From assembly GCF_033807575.1 (NCBI RefSeq), contig NC_084721.1:9052001-9116000 (forward strand): a DNA stretch of 64,000 bases. The letters run 5' to 3'. The notes under the pieces were generated by a model, which was not told the DNA's origin, did no database searches, and worked only from the letters and a program-made list of their open reading frames with translations. The position numbers and the translations under genes were made by a program. This DNA comes from Cydia pomonella (lineage: Eukaryota > Arthropoda > Insecta > Lepidoptera > Tortricidae). Within the stretch, counting starts at the first letter, position 1. Every line of letters begins with the position of its first letter. Of this stretch, positions 35,028 through 49,400 are shown piece after piece.

Positions 35028-36404
35028 CAAAGCGTTCTTAGAAATCGATAGACGTATCGAGAACGCCTGGATAAGCTTCTGGTCCATGAAAGCGTTAATG
35101 AAGGGTAACCTTCCTTTGTGTCTGATGCGCAAACTTCTCGACATGTGCATCCTGCCTTGTTTTTTTTTTTTTTCTAGGGGGAAAATGCATTCCGCATACC
35201 ACCCGGGTGCGGGGGGTGACCCGAGTGGTTATGTGGGACTCCCGTGTAGGCTAATGAGGCCCACGGTATACCCACTAAAAACCCCCCCATATGCCACCTC
35301 GCCGCCTTATTGGTGGGGTTACAGGAACGCTTGCGTACTCATCCGCGACCCCACCGGCGGCAGCCGCCCGCGAGCGGCTCCTTCGCGAATGCCCGAAGGC
35401 CCTTCACGCGAGGCGCGCCAGATGGTTCGACGCGCCTTCCTCCTCGGCCTCCGTCCAGCAGTGTAGCGGACCCCCCCGAGCCCGCCACAAGGAGGCCACG
35501 GGCGCCAGAAAACTCCCCAGCGCCCGGCGGCAGATGAGGTCCATGGTTCTGCCGCAAACCACAACTCGGCTGCAGAGGACAGGGAGAACGGCACACCGTA
35601 ACACCGACACTCCTCTTCCTCTGCAGCCCCACCAACGCCGCTACAGCGGAACGGCCCCGCCAAGGTCGCAGGGGATAGGGAGAGTGGCGCATCGTGATAC
35701 CATCACGCCTCTTCCCCTGCAATCCCACCTCGGCCGTCGAGGATAGGAAGAACGGCTCACCGCAATACCGACACTCCTCTTCCTCGACGGTCCACCTCCA
35801 ACGCGTCACAAGCGGGCTTACCAAGCCCACTTGGAGCGTCCTCCTCGGGCCAGCCAGCACCTCAAACAGGCCGGCCCTGGTTGCCTCTTCGCTTCACCGT
35901 GGGAGACCAAGCCACGGCTACTAAGCCCCTCCACCACGACAAGGTGGGCAACCCTCGGGGGGATGTGCATCCTGCCTATCCTAACCTACAGTGCTCAAAC
36001 TTGGTCATTAACTAAGGCTCTGAAGTCTAAACTCAAGGTTTGCCAGCGATCGATGGAACGTAGTATTTAGGTGTTCGTAGAAGAGATCGAATCAGAAACA
36101 CTGAACTACGCTCCAGAACTCGAGTTGTAGATGTAGGCATCAAGACCGCCAAGCTCAAGTGGGACTAGGCTAGACATGTCTGCCCCATGCACCTGGAAAG
36201 TTGGGCCAAAATGGTTACTGAGTGGGACCCACAAAACACCGTAGATGCTGCAGGACGGGTTGCAGGCACACCGAAAAGGAGTTGGCGGGACGACTTGGAT
36301 TCTTCTTCTTCTACCCAAAATGGTGGAAAAATGCCGACGACAGGGTCGAGTGGAGAAAACGATGGGAGGCCTTTGCCCAGCAGTGGGACACTATAGTAGG
36401 CTAA
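35028..36404 (+). mobile_element. RTE-type LINE reverse-transcriptase C-terminal remnant, interrupted
   Basis: The 5' part reads FLEIDRRIENAWISFWSMKA and MKGNLPLCLMRKLLDMCILP. After an 805-bp insertion it resumes MCILPILTYSAQTWSLTKAL, then CQRSMERSI, with stops and frameshifts, and finishes EWRKRWEAFAQQWDTIVG at 36401. This is the 3' end of an endonuclease/reverse-transcriptase polyprotein typical of moth LINEs. It is dead and 5'-truncated. In FBXO11 intron 1. Confidence 0.8.
35158..35962 (-). mobile_element. Retroposon inserted antisense into the LINE, with 15-bp target duplication
   Basis: ATGTGCATCCTGCCT occurs at 35143-35157 and again at 35963-35977, bounding the insert exactly. The T-run at 35160-35174 is a poly(A) tail on the minus strand, so it is a target-primed retroposon in reverse orientation. 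It is GC-rich, with about 50-bp degenerate internal repeats (CTCTTCCTCTGCAGCCCCAC-like words). Open frames on both strands here are GC-driven and unlike any protein I know. A related 3' piece is at 26286. Confidence 0.8.
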
Positions 36405-36765
36405 CAAAAACAAAATGTTTATAACAATCATAATTTCATTAAAAAAAATACAATAGTAAGGAATAAAACACTGAAAACAAGTTTCCAAGCATCTTGCATT
36501 TGGTTTTATTGGAGAACAGGTTTCCAAAAAATAAAGCAAAAGTATGTTGAATGTGTTCTTTGTTTTGAACAAGCACTAAATGAAAAGACCATGTTTTTTT
36601 CCAGATAAGTTAACTCTTACCTTTGGATAATATTCAAGCGACATATTGCAGCTCTATAGGTTGCAATAGAGTAAATAACCACTTATATATTGATTTAGGA
36701 ATATGCCAGCATTTAGCAATTGATATTTTTCATACATTAATATGCAGGCACAATTTTGTTAAATA

Positions 36766-36852
36766 GGCGGGTCCACACAGAGCGAGGCTATTTCCTCGCG
36801 TACACTACGGCCAGTGAAGACGTGCTTAGGCCGTAGGCTGTGTGGACCCGCC
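36766..36852. mobile_element. TA-flanked MITE (GGCGGGTCCACACAGAGCGAG), copy 1
   Basis: GGCGGGTCCACACAG and CTGTGTGGACCCGCC with TA on each side. Related copies are at 44706-44906 and 47883-47979. Confidence 0.75.
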
Positions 36853-37421
36853 TAATGACCATTTTTATATCACATTCTGATTTATGTTCAAATGAAACTT
36901 GTTAGTCCATACTATGTGATACAGTACTAAGTAACTGTTAATAGTACATTACAAGAGAGATAAGTAGGAATTTCGCAACATATTTAGATAAATTAAAACA
37001 CGACCAAAGGGAGGGAGGAAGGACTTCACACATTGCATCTTTATTGATGTTTCCAAATTTCAACTAATTATACCTCTCGCATCGCATCGAATGATGTTCC
37101 CTATAACAGTTTATCTTTATATGTAGTAGCTATGACGTAAAATGTTTGTCGACATTTTTTGGAAGTTTAGTACAATATTTATTTTAAATGAAGCAATAAA
37201 AATACGGTAAAGACATATTACTTCATTTTTTTTGTTAATAAGACCAACCAAAAGCGACTTGAAGTAACTGTCATAGGGTCTATCATTTGACGCAAGAGGT
37301 ATAGACCACAGTTCCCACACATCTAAATCCGTCTAAAGTTCTTCCTAAACACCAACCTTTTTAATTTCCAGCGGAGCCATGTGAATCAGTCCCGTGCCCC
37401 AATAACGTGACCGGCAGCGCC

Positions 37422-40400
37422 ATGGCCGCCACGGCGTGCGCGGGCCCCAGCGGTAGCGGCGGCGGCGGCTCGCCGCCCGTGCCCGCCGCCGCGCCTGCCA
37501 CCACCGCCGGCCACCACAGTCCGTACGACCTGCGCCGCAAGAGCCCGCCCGCCTACCACGAGCCCGGGCCTTCGGGTGCTTGCTCACTGCCGGCCAGGAA
37601 GAGGCCTCGGACGTAAGTCTTCTTATCAGCATTTGTGCTTTCATCCATTATAGAAAGTTGGAATTTGTATGGCATAAACTCTTCTTAAAACTATTTTTAT
37701 GTTCATCATAAAAACGTAAAAAAAAAAAAAAAAATGTTATATATTTATATATGAAAAAAATTGTATTATTTGCTTGTAGAATTTAACGTGTGATGCATTT
37801 TTGCATAAAAATAATAATTTTAAACCTTTTAATAGATTTCTAGGAACTGTAAACAAAGGTACCTATTTTATAGGTATTTACAATGTTTGCAAATTGCAGT
37901 CTAGTATCTTTATCGCCCTATTTTAAGCAAGATGCGGTCATCATAACTACTAAGAAATAACGTAATGCATACCTAGATCGTTAGTATTTAGTGCATTTAC
38001 GGAATAATGACAAAATATTATAAAAAAAAATTTTTTGTAGATCATTGTCACAAGGCGTGGACGTATGCAACGTATCTCAGTACCTCCAGTATGAATTGCC
38101 TGATGAGGTGCTTCTGTGTATCCTATCGCACCTCACCGAGCGCGACCTGTGCCGTGTGGCGCAGGTGTGCAAGCGGTTCAACACCATCGCCAATGATACT
38201 GAGCTATGGTAAGTCACGTCAACCTTTATAAAAACTTCTATGCATATCAGTTTTAACAATTTTGCAAAGTAGTCTTGCTATATTTACCTAATTTAGGAAT
38301 GTTAATGTTTCATGTAAAATGTTTGTATTTACAACACTGGCCCATTTGGCAGCAGTGTAAGTGACATTCCTTCCTTGACCTTTGACCGCCAAAGACGCGC
38401 GCGGATACAAGGTGTCCCAAGACTACGGGACATCAAGGGAAAGTACCTTAAATATCGTAGATAGGATATTTTGCTGAAATCAGACTTTGTTATTTTTAAA
38501 TGTCAGGCATTCTGCATTTAAAGGTTTTCTAAGAATTACTTGCTGCGCCTGGGAATCGAAGCGACTTAAATGTGGAAAAAGAATCACCCCTATTTTTATG
38601 ATGCCAATCGAAAGAATGGACAAAAAATAATAATTCTTCTTAAGTAACATAGTATTCTAAAAGAAAGGAACAACGTAAAATGTTTGAGTCAAATTTCAAG
38701 AAATTATTAAGTCTGTTCGATTCCCAGACGAAGCAAGTAAATCTTAGAAAATGTTTAAATGCAGAATTACTGACTTTTAAAAATAACGTAAAGTCTTCTT
38801 TTAGCAAAATATCCTATCTACGATATTTAAGGTACTTTTCCTTGATGTCCCATAGTCTTGGGACGCCCTGTATATGTCACGCAAAATAGGCGCCAGTTGT
38901 AGAGTTGCGGAAAATACAATACAGCCCAAAATCACAATTTGTGCATTCTGGTACCTTGCAATGACGCGCTGCACACGATAGCCATGGCGTTCAAAAGGTC
39001 ATACATTGTCTCTCACGTATTAATCGTAGTTAAGGCTATAAAATTAAACATTTGTTAACTACAAAGGTTAATTTTCGCATTGAAATAACATTTGAAACAT
39101 CCAACTCATTAAACGGGTATAAAAAATTAATCGTAAACATTTGATCACAGGAAAAGCCTATACCAATCGGTGTTTGAATACGATATGCCATTGATGCACA
39201 CTGCACCGTGCCAGTTTGAGTTCATGACGGCGGACGAGTGCGACGCCGACAACCCCTGGAAGGAGAGCTTCAGGCAGCTATACTACGGCATTCACGTGCG
39301 ACCCAACTTCCGTCCCAAGAAGGACTCGCGGATCAAGCATTTTAATACTATTAGAGTAAGTTTTTTACCTTCTCCTAAAGTGAAACGTAGAGTACAGCGA
39401 GAATCGTGATTTCCACGGAACTTGTTGTTGGTTTCAGTTTGATGGAGAACCCGTGGCATCCACATATGTAATTACATGCACACTGTAGTTATTTGAATAT
39501 TTGGTCGGATCAACTACGGTAATAGTCGGCAAACCGCGCCTCGCAAACTGTGACGATACGACCTGCAATTGTGGCTTTTCAAAGCACTCAAAAGTTTAAG
39601 TTGTCTTAACATTTAAACCACTGAAATCAACTTGTGGGGCTCCCAAAGCTCATAAACTGCAGTCGGCTCTTTTATTCCTAAGTTTGCCTACCTCCGAACT
39701 TTGGGGACCGATTCCTTCGGGTCACCTACTGATTTGTCTCGATTTCAGATTTGCAAAATGTTGAACAAGGAAGCCTTCCATATTTGCGTTCGGAATGAAG
39801 ATGCTAATATGAAAGTGTTTGTTTAGGCCGCTCTGGAATACGTGGAGGAGCGCGGCGGCTCGACCCCCACCAGCAGCAGCGGCAGCTCGCCGAGCGCGGG
39901 CGGGGCGGGCGGCGCGGCGACGGCGGGGGCGGGGACGGCGGGGCCGGCCGGCGCGGGCGCGGCGTGCGCGTGCGGCGCGGGGGCGGGGGCGGGCGCCGGC
40001 GCCGGCGCGGGCGCGGCCGGCACGCCCTGCGCCTGCCGCCGCGCCGCGCAGCCCGCGCCCGCGCTCGTCTTCGTGCACCAGGGGCTCTACCAGGAGGAGT
40101 GCCTCGCCATCGACACCGATGTGCAGCTCATTGGTGAGCCTACATAATGATGGATGGAGCTTGACCCCGAAGAGTGTAACCGCACTCTGTTTTTACCCTA
40201 TTACGGCAGAATCATAATAGTATATTGTACAACAGGTTCTTAAAATTCCAAGGGCCGAAGTTACGGAACGAACCGAACTTGAGTTTTGTAAAGACAGGTC
40301 CGAGAAATTTAAGACCTAATTATTTACCGTCGCACACAATATTTTTCTAAGCAACAGGAAACACAAAAATCATAAATAAAATCAAAGTAAATATTGGTTT

Positions 40401-43400
40401 GTAGATCTTTGCCCAAAAGTCAGAAAAAAAAAACAATTGCATAATATTATACGAATATTCCTAATAACACTACTTTTAAAGCTCCATCACACCGACGTGG
40501 ATTGCGCGCGGTGCCGTGCAACTCTGAATGCACAGACAGAACGTTTTGAGGTATGCCACACTGCCGAAGCTCGGCGCTGCGTTCAATCCGCCCTCGATCC
40601 GCCGTCCGAATGCGTAACCGACGTGGGGCGGAAGCGGCGCACTCACACTTAGCGCTGATTGGAGGCGGAGCGATTTTGCGGAACAAAGTAAATAACAATA
40701 TTGTTTACAGTACATATGGTGTTACTTTACCGCACTAGTACGAAAATTAGCATATTACGTTACTGTGTCGAACATTTAAAGGGCCATATGTACTGTAAAA
40801 CGTTGTACGATACATGGGCGAATAGGTAATTCGCAACTCGTGTCGATTTAAAATACTCCCTACGGTCGTGTTCTAATTTATCGCCACTCGTTTCGAATTT
40901 CCTATTTTTCGCACTTGTATTGTAATGTACTATTACAGTACATATGGTACTACTTTCCGTGCATATGTCAAAACTTTGAGCACTTTTCGTGCATATGTCA
41001 AAACTTTAAAGAGCCATATGTACTGTAAAATGTTGTACGCTACACGTGCGAATTTCCTATTTTCAGCACTTGTATCGTAAATAACTATTGCTATAACGGA
41101 AATTATGGAGAAACTGAGTATGTTAGACAATATTCATATCTATACACAAATATTACAGAAATACGGTTTACAAATTGAGATTAGTAGCAGTAGGTAACTT
41201 ACAACGCGGGTCCGCAATCAAAACGCTTTCAATCCGCCGCCTCCGTTCAATGTGACATCACCGCCTTGCTACCGCTCCGCTCCGGAACGCTTCCGCGTCG
41301 GTGTGACGGAGCCTTTCGGATACTATACACAGGGGCGCCGTTATGTTAGAGTCAAAACTACTAAGTAATTTTAGTTTTTTAGTTTTAGGCCAATTCGTTT
41401 TTATATAAAAACGTATTTATAAGGAACATTTCGTAATCAGATGAAATTATTTTATACACAAATATATTAAAATAAAGGTCGACATTGATAGCTCCACTAC
41501 ACTATAATAATAATAATCTAATTATAAATTTGTTTACTAATTTAAAGCAACTTCCGAAAAGGAAGACTTTCCATAGGAAAAGTAATCTAAAGTTTTATTT
41601 TTAGCTCCTTCTCAAATTTTATGCCAGTTTTCGACCCTAACTCCATTAAAATTCATATATTAAGTTTGGTTTACCAGATAGACAAATCTACAAGCATCGC
41701 CTACAATTTGAGAACCACTGTCATAATAGGGTGATAACGTTACATGTGTACATCAAATAGCTTTGATATATATTTTTTTATCATTTCTCCTTGTCAGTTT
41801 TTTTATATCTTATCGAATTTTGGTTTTTATATACCTACTAAAACTACTGCCCAGGCATCCTGCTAACTCCGGCCACACAGTTACAGTACCTAATACAACA
41901 ACTCAGGTACTGTAACTGTGTGGCTATGTAACTACAACTACCATCTGTATCCCAGGCTGTGCCGCTGGCAACGTTGCCGAGTCAGTAGTACTGGAACGCG
42001 AGGCGGAGTCCACACTGACGTTCGCGGAGGGCGCCAGCCGCGCCTACGCCGGCCACATGACGTTGAAGTTCTCACCTGATGCCACCAGCACCATGCAGCA
42101 CCACAAGCACTACTGCCTGGAGGTCTCCGATAACTGCTCTCCCACCGTTGATCATTGCATTATTCGGAGCGCCAGTGTGGGTAAGAACCCGTTTGCATTC
42201 TATTTTGTGAATGATGCCTTCGCAAGACACTTCACTTTAGGTTCGCCGCCGCCGCCGGTAACATAATTATAGGTGGTAAAAAAAGCGTACTGGCCCAAAT
42301 GTGGCCTCAATTTGACCCAAAAGGCTGTGAGCACAGGCCCCCATTGCTGTCCCTATTTGATGAATTTACTACGGGCCTCAGTTGATATAGTAACGCCACT
42401 GGCCATTGTCTTGAAGAACAGAGTGTAGAATAGAACTAATAGTACAAGAGCTGTTTCTAGTGCTCCTACAATCTTGAACGCATGCCGCCGCCACAAGATG
42501 TAAGCGCGAACTTTCTGAATTGCACTAGTTAGCAATCCAATTTTTGAAATGGGCTACATGGAAAACCATATCCCAAATTCTTCTGTGTTGTATGTGCCCA
42601 GCTGTAGAACTGTACACCGTGTTTTTATTAAATTCCGTTAACTCCGGGGTATGGGTAAGTATGTTTAACCCTTTACCAGGGTAAGGGATATATATTTCCC
42701 ACATGCGGCTCTTCAAACATGTGTTCTATTTTTGATGAGTAAGACTGACATTCGATTGTCATTTTTGAACTGTCAGCCTGGTAAAGGGTTAAGGAAACTA
42801 AATGGCATAGTTAATTTTCAAAAAATAAGTATTTTTTAATTATTTTTTTATTTTATAAAAAGTAACTAAATGTTGCACATAGCGTTGCTGTAACACGGGC
42901 ATTACGTTTAATTCAACCAAACAATTGAAAACTGACATATAAATGTCATTTCGAACATCGATCGTCTCGTACTAAACACTAATAAATATGTAAATAGGCC
43001 CTTAAGCAAGTGTATACATTTGTAAGGGCTAAATTAGAATTAGAAAAATATTAATTATCTCCGAAATGGAGCTAATTAGAATAACCGTGTCTTTGAGAAA
43101 GTTACTTAATTTAAGCTCAGGAATGCACCCTTGAAATTAACGGAAATAAAAAAAAACACGTTCTATGAGTATGGTGCCCACCATACTTAACACCGGTTTT
43201 TTTTTTAACTCTAAATATCTGGGGCTTTATGATGCACGTCTAATAATGCAATTTGGTTAGTGGGTGCGGCGGTGTGCGTGAGCGGAGCGGGCGCCAACCC
43301 GGTGATCAAGCACTGCGACATCAGCGACTGCGAGAACGTCGGGCTCTACGTCACGGACTACGCGCAGGGCGCCTACCAGGACAACGAGATCTCGCGCAAC

Positions 43401-46400
43401 GCGCTCGCCGGCATCTGGGTCAAGAACTTCGCCAACCCCATCATGCGCCGCAACCACATACACCACGGCCGCGACGTCGGCATATTCACCTTTGAGAACG
43501 GACTGGTGAGTCGGACACATACAGGCCTAAGAGCCCAGACAACCTAGCAATGGTTTTGAGATGGAAAACAGGGAGCTCACTAATGTCCTAGGGTCGTAGT
43601 AAGTTACGTAAATTGGCGTCGTATCTAAATGTCAAGTATGTGAACGAAGCAATCGGTAGGTCGTTTCGCTCGCTTGGACCTCGGACGCAAATTGTTGATA
43701 GACGCTTCTACATAAATCGTACTCCTGTAATGTAATAGGATGTTACTCGCACCGTGCACCTTGACGCAGTATGTAAATCATACTCATGAAATTTTCCTTA
43801 CAAAATGTTAATAACTATAAATTTTCAGGGCTACTTTGAAGCAAATGACATTCACAACAACAGAATCGCCGGTTTCGAAGTGAAAGCCGGCGCCAACCCC
43901 ACCGTAGTACATTGCGAGATCCACCACGGACAGACGGGCGGCATCTACGTGCACGAGTCCGGCCTCGGCCAGTTCATAGACAACAAGATACACTCCAACA
44001 ACTTCGCTGGCGTGTGGATCACGTCCAACAGCAACCCGACCATCCGTCGCAATGAGATCTATAACGGCCACCAGGGCGGCGTGTATATATTCGGCGAGGG
44101 CCGCGGCCTGATTGAGCATAATAATATTTATGGAAATGCTTTGGCTGGAATTCAGGTTAGTTGGTTGTTTACTTTAGTTACAGTCACAAAAGTAGACTTA
44201 AAGCATAAATTAGTTTTTCTACTGCGTGTAATTTATTTATTTATTGTATGTAATTTACCTTCCATGATTATTTTTCACTTGCGCTGGATGACACTTTATT
44301 CTCACTATGTTCTCTTTTACTGTTCTATTGTCTATTTGTGTATTTAAGATTTAAAAAAATATATATATATATATATATTCTATTATAATTAAAGGTATTG
44401 TAAGCCTTTAGAAAAGGTTTATAAATAATAAAACTAAAACGCGTACTTTTTTGCATATGACAGCGACCAGGCAAGGCGGATTTTACGCTTACCAGACATA
44501 AGTAGCAGTCATAAATAGGTGACAGGTATTATAAGCTAAAATGGAAAAATAGTAAAAAGGCATGTGAGGGATATGTTGTTGTATGGGAGTACTAGTCTCT
44601 GTTTTTAGTAATTACAGGGTAATTAAAGAGCTAGCTCTTTCAAGGTCGGTAGACCCAGCTCTTTCACAACTTATTTCCAAAATAAATTCAAGGTTAAAAA
44701 CAAGAATTCCGGGTCCACACAGAGCGAGCATAAGCGCAAGGCAATTTCCTCACGCACAATACGGCCTGTGTAGACGTGCCTCGGTCGAGGCGGCGCACTC
44801 GGGCGAGGAAAACATACGCGCCGCCTCGGTCGAGGCACGTCTACACTGGCCGTATTGTGCGTGAGGAAATTGCCTCGCGCGTATGCTCGCTCTGCGTGGA
44901 CCCGGCTAATGATATCAAAACTTTTGTGGCTCAACTTGTACGTAGCTACAAGGCCAAATACGTAGATAAACCCATTCCACATTCTATTAATCTATATAAT
45001 TAGCGGTGATAAGCTAAAAAGTAAATAAATGAAGGAAAATACTCACTTTTTATGCCCAAAATTTTTAAACCACCGGCGTTTGTTGGTTTCAGCGAACTCT
45101 CAAATGTTTGTGGGTAACAGAAAATCAGTGTTGCCACGTAAATAAACAAAGTCGTGCGAAGTTAGTTCCAAAACTACCAAAATAACGCACGCACTGGCAC
45201 TAGCCCAACTATATTAAGTCACATAATTAGTATAATTATGTTTAGTGGCGAAACATCGTTACAACTTTTAAATAAGCTCGTATCTCACACTACTAGACTG
45301 CTACTCAAAGTTGAAACGCAGTAACTCTGTATGCGTCCCCTTTTTCTTATGATAGTTATGATTTACAGAACAACAAAACAAAAAGAAACGATTTTTTTTT
45401 CAAAGTAGTGACATGCGGTTTGGCATTAGTATTGTTTTGTGACGGCCGTAAACTGGCCATTACAGATAGATTGGCGAATTTTCCTAGTGACCCCATTGAC
45501 TATATTTTCTTCTTTTATCATTATGTCAATTTAATGACAATGAATAATAACAGGCTAGAAAATACTAAATACAATTACAACCATATTGACGTAATTCATT
45601 TGTTTATAGATCCGCACAAACAGCGACCCCATAGTCCGGCACAACAAGATCCACCACGGGCAGCATGGCGGCATCTACGTCCACGAGAAGGGCCAGGGAC
45701 TCATCGAGGAGAACGAGGTGTACGCCAACACGCTCGCCGGCGTCTGGATCACCACCGGCTCCACGCCGGTGCTGCGCCGCAACCGCATACACTCGGGCAA
45801 GCAGGTATTGAAACTATCAGGATTATCACGCTGTGCGGATCCGCACGCCACTCCGGTAGGTGTGAGCGAGACAGCGTTAGGCTGACATTTTTTTAAATTA
45901 ATAATAACATCTAAACTATCATCTGACAAAGTATCTAACGGGAGGCGACGATTAATTTTTTTTTTTTTACTTGTTTTGGTGGCTGCCATTCCTCAACCCA
46001 CCAACGCAGGGGCAGCTGACGTCTACGAAGGTTCATCATACATAGCCACTATACGAGTTATCGCTCGGGAGGCGATAGGTCATGGAAATTTGTCCCTGGC
46101 TCGCAGTCTATATGTAAAATTTACATTGTAAATTCACAGCCACCGTTGCTAGCGTAGAGTTCGACAGCAATGGGAACTCATTCAATCTTACTTTTGAGTC
46201 GAAGCCCTGCCAAAACTTTGCAATTGTTTCATAAAGATTTTTCCCAAAGTTGTGCCAGCAAAAATGTGTTTAGGGCTTGAAACAAAATTTCTATTACCTA
46301 TTATATTTTAGATAGAATAGAATAGAATTTGTTTTATTCATATACATACAAACAGTAATATACATACATAAAAGAGAACATAGAGTAAAGTGTCACGAAA

Positions 46401-49400
46401 TGGCCTCATATCATCATGTTGCTGGCGACTTCCAGCGCTGATCTTCCGATGAGACCATCGAGATCGAGAGATTTTCTGTTTTAAATTTGTGTAGTTACTG
46501 ACCTACTAATGTTATTGTCTTTTTAAAAGGTCGGCGTGTATTTCTACGACAACGGCCACGGAAAACTAGAAGATAACGACATTTTCAACCACCTATACTC
46601 TGGCGTTCAAATCCGAACCGGCAGCAACCCCGTCATCCGCGGCAACAAGATCTGGGGCGGGCAGAACGGCGGCGTGCTCGTCTACAACGGCGGCCTGGGG
46701 CTGCTGGAGCAGAATGAGATCTTCGATAACGCCATGGCGGGTGTGTGGATTAAGACTGACTCCAACCCGACGCTCAAGAGAAATAAGATTTTTGATGGGC
46801 GCGATGGAGGAATTTGTATTTTTAATGGAGGAAAGGTAAATCCCGTTTGCCTAAACTCTAAAGACCAAAAATGTTGACTATCCTCATGGCTACAAGTGGT
46901 ACTTTTGATTACTGATATTAGGATTCTAACGTGTATTTTTACTCTAAGAAGCTATTTATTTTGTCCTGATGCGAAAATAAAACCATAATAAATTCATTGC
47001 ATTTAATTATACAGCATTGTTTATTTAGTCACCTGCAATAATTTACGGGGTGAATATATAGGTCATATTGAACGACTTTTACTATGAGACCACCCCAAAA
47101 AAAAAATTGTCTGTTTCATACATTTTGGCTGTCTGACCTTGACATTTTGTATGGGGGAGTTTTTTTTTTTTCGCGATTTCGTGGTTGGTCCCATAGTAAA
47201 GGTTGTCCAGTATGACCTATTTATTCACCCCGTAAATTTTTGCAGGTGACTAAAGAAACATCCTGTATAACTAAATGTATTTATTAAGCCTCAAATCCGA
47301 ATAAAATCGCCGCTACTCGTGTTGAAGTCTCTTTAACGTGGAGGATATCGTCAATAAATCAATAGCCATTCATTCGCATCTTCCTAAAACAAACCAGCAC
47401 GCGATTGAATTCGCAAAGCTAAAATCATGACTGTAACGATTGTCTATTTTCCTGCACAGGGTGTATTGGAGGAGAACGATATATTTCGCAACGCGCAAGC
47501 GGGCGTGCTGATCTCAACTCAGAGCCACCCGGTGCTGCGGCGCAACCGCATCTTCGACGGGCTCGCGGCCGGCGTCGAGATCACCAACAACGCCACCGCC
47601 ACGCTCGAGCACAACCAGATCTTTAACAACAGATTTGGAGGTAAACTTTCATTTACTTTCAGGTTTTTGTGTTTTGCTACTAAGGTTTTGTACAGCCGTT
47701 TACTGAATCGATATAAAGGGCTGGCTAAAAGTACTGAGACATTTTATTAAAATAAATTCAATAGTAGGAATTTGTAGCACCGCGCATAATCTCTCTGCTT
47801 AGCCTTAAGGTTGACTGGCAGAGAATGCCTAAGGCCTTATGGGATTAAGCCCAACTTATACAGTAAGATTTTTTCTTTGTTAGGCGGGTTCACACAGAGC
47901 GAGTGAGGCACGTCTACACTGGCCGTTTTGTGCGCGAGCATATTGCCTCGCGCGTATGCTCGCTCTGTGTGGACCCGCCTAATGAAGGCTAAATAAATAA
48001 ATAGTTACCAGGGTAAAGGATATAATGGCAAAACTTGAAGGTTTTCTTAGAGATAGGAAACTTGCTAAGTATTTTCGAAAGCACTTCTTGAACTTTATTT
48101 GTTTCTAATAAAGTCACATTCTTTTCAGGCCTTTGTCTAGCATCCGGCGTGTCGCCATTAATACGAGGCAACAAAATATTTAGCAATCAAGACGCTGTGG
48201 AGAAGGCGGTCGGCGGCGGCCAGTGCTTGTATAAGATATCGTCGTACACGTCCTTCCCCATGCACGATTTCTACAGGTAACTTTTTATAGCATTGATTTA
48301 TAAAGTAAAATCCACAGACCTCACAGACCTACGGACCAAATTGACAAGTAAGTATGAACAAATGTTGCCACAGTTTGGCCAGTGTCGTTCTCATCGATAT
48401 TAAAAATTATTGTTACATCATACGTTTAAGGTCCACCCAGACGGGACAATCAAATTGGCAATTTGATCGGCTAATCTATATACCAACTTTTTCCAGTGAT
48501 TTTGATGGATCAAAAGGTCTGTAGACCCCTAATTATAGATAAAGTTTTAATTTCAAACCAGCAATAATGTATATGAAAATTATATATTTATGATAGTTTA
48601 TTGAATACATAAAGCCTGACAACTCTTTATTTAACCCTGAGATAGTGTCGCTGCAAACAGCTTACGTATGGCAATAATAATAAAAAGAAAAAAAAATCAT
48701 TTATTGCAGATCAATGATCCATAGGATGTTAGTAACAATTTGGACTTAATAACTAAGTTAGTAGGAGTAGAAAATATACAAAAATATATACACGAAGTCT
48801 TAACCTAGTTAGTCTTAACTTAGTTAGTTTGATTTTAATGTACTTACTAACCCCTAGCTATAACGATGGTACTAACAATGTTTTATGGAAATTTTATGGT
48901 TCTGAAATAAATATATTTTATTTATTTATTTTTATTTTAACCTATTTGGCCCTTCCGATGACCACTTCGACCCAATATTTGGTCACAGGGCAATTAAGAC
49001 TCTGACAATACTCTGAGGAGGCCGTTGCCGCTGCCACGCACTCGCCTGAGTAGTGATCCCACACGCTTGCGTCTGATTGCGAAAAAGTCGTCCGTTCGCA
49101 CTTCTGCAAACATGCTGGACGCACTACAGTGCTTCGGCAGCCGCAACAGCATCATCAAAATATTGTTGTATTGGACTATCAGTGCATTGTATGCCCTCTG
49201 TGTAAAACCTACCCACAGACTGCAAGTGTAGAACGTCTGACAGTAGGCTTTGCAAAGAGCGTCAATTATAGGACCTTTATTCCTATAATCGACTTCAATT
49301 TTTTTAACATGGTCACAGCAGTTGCTCCAATTTTCTTTAGTCACTTCCTATACGATAATAATTTATTAAAAATTTAAATCATTAATAATATAGACTGAAT

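Noticed and set aside
35319..35860. Overlapping open frames of 114-173 codons on both strands
   Set aside because: They lie within the GC-rich retroposon, occur in several phases at once and match no protein; stops are rare because of base composition.
39722..40078. Arg/Ala-rich minus-strand frame of 118 codons
   Set aside because: Antisense shadow of the Gly/Ala-rich part of FBXO11 exon 4.
43257..44119. Minus-strand frames of 87 and 103 codons
   Set aside because: Antisense shadows of the FBXO11 beta-helix exons.
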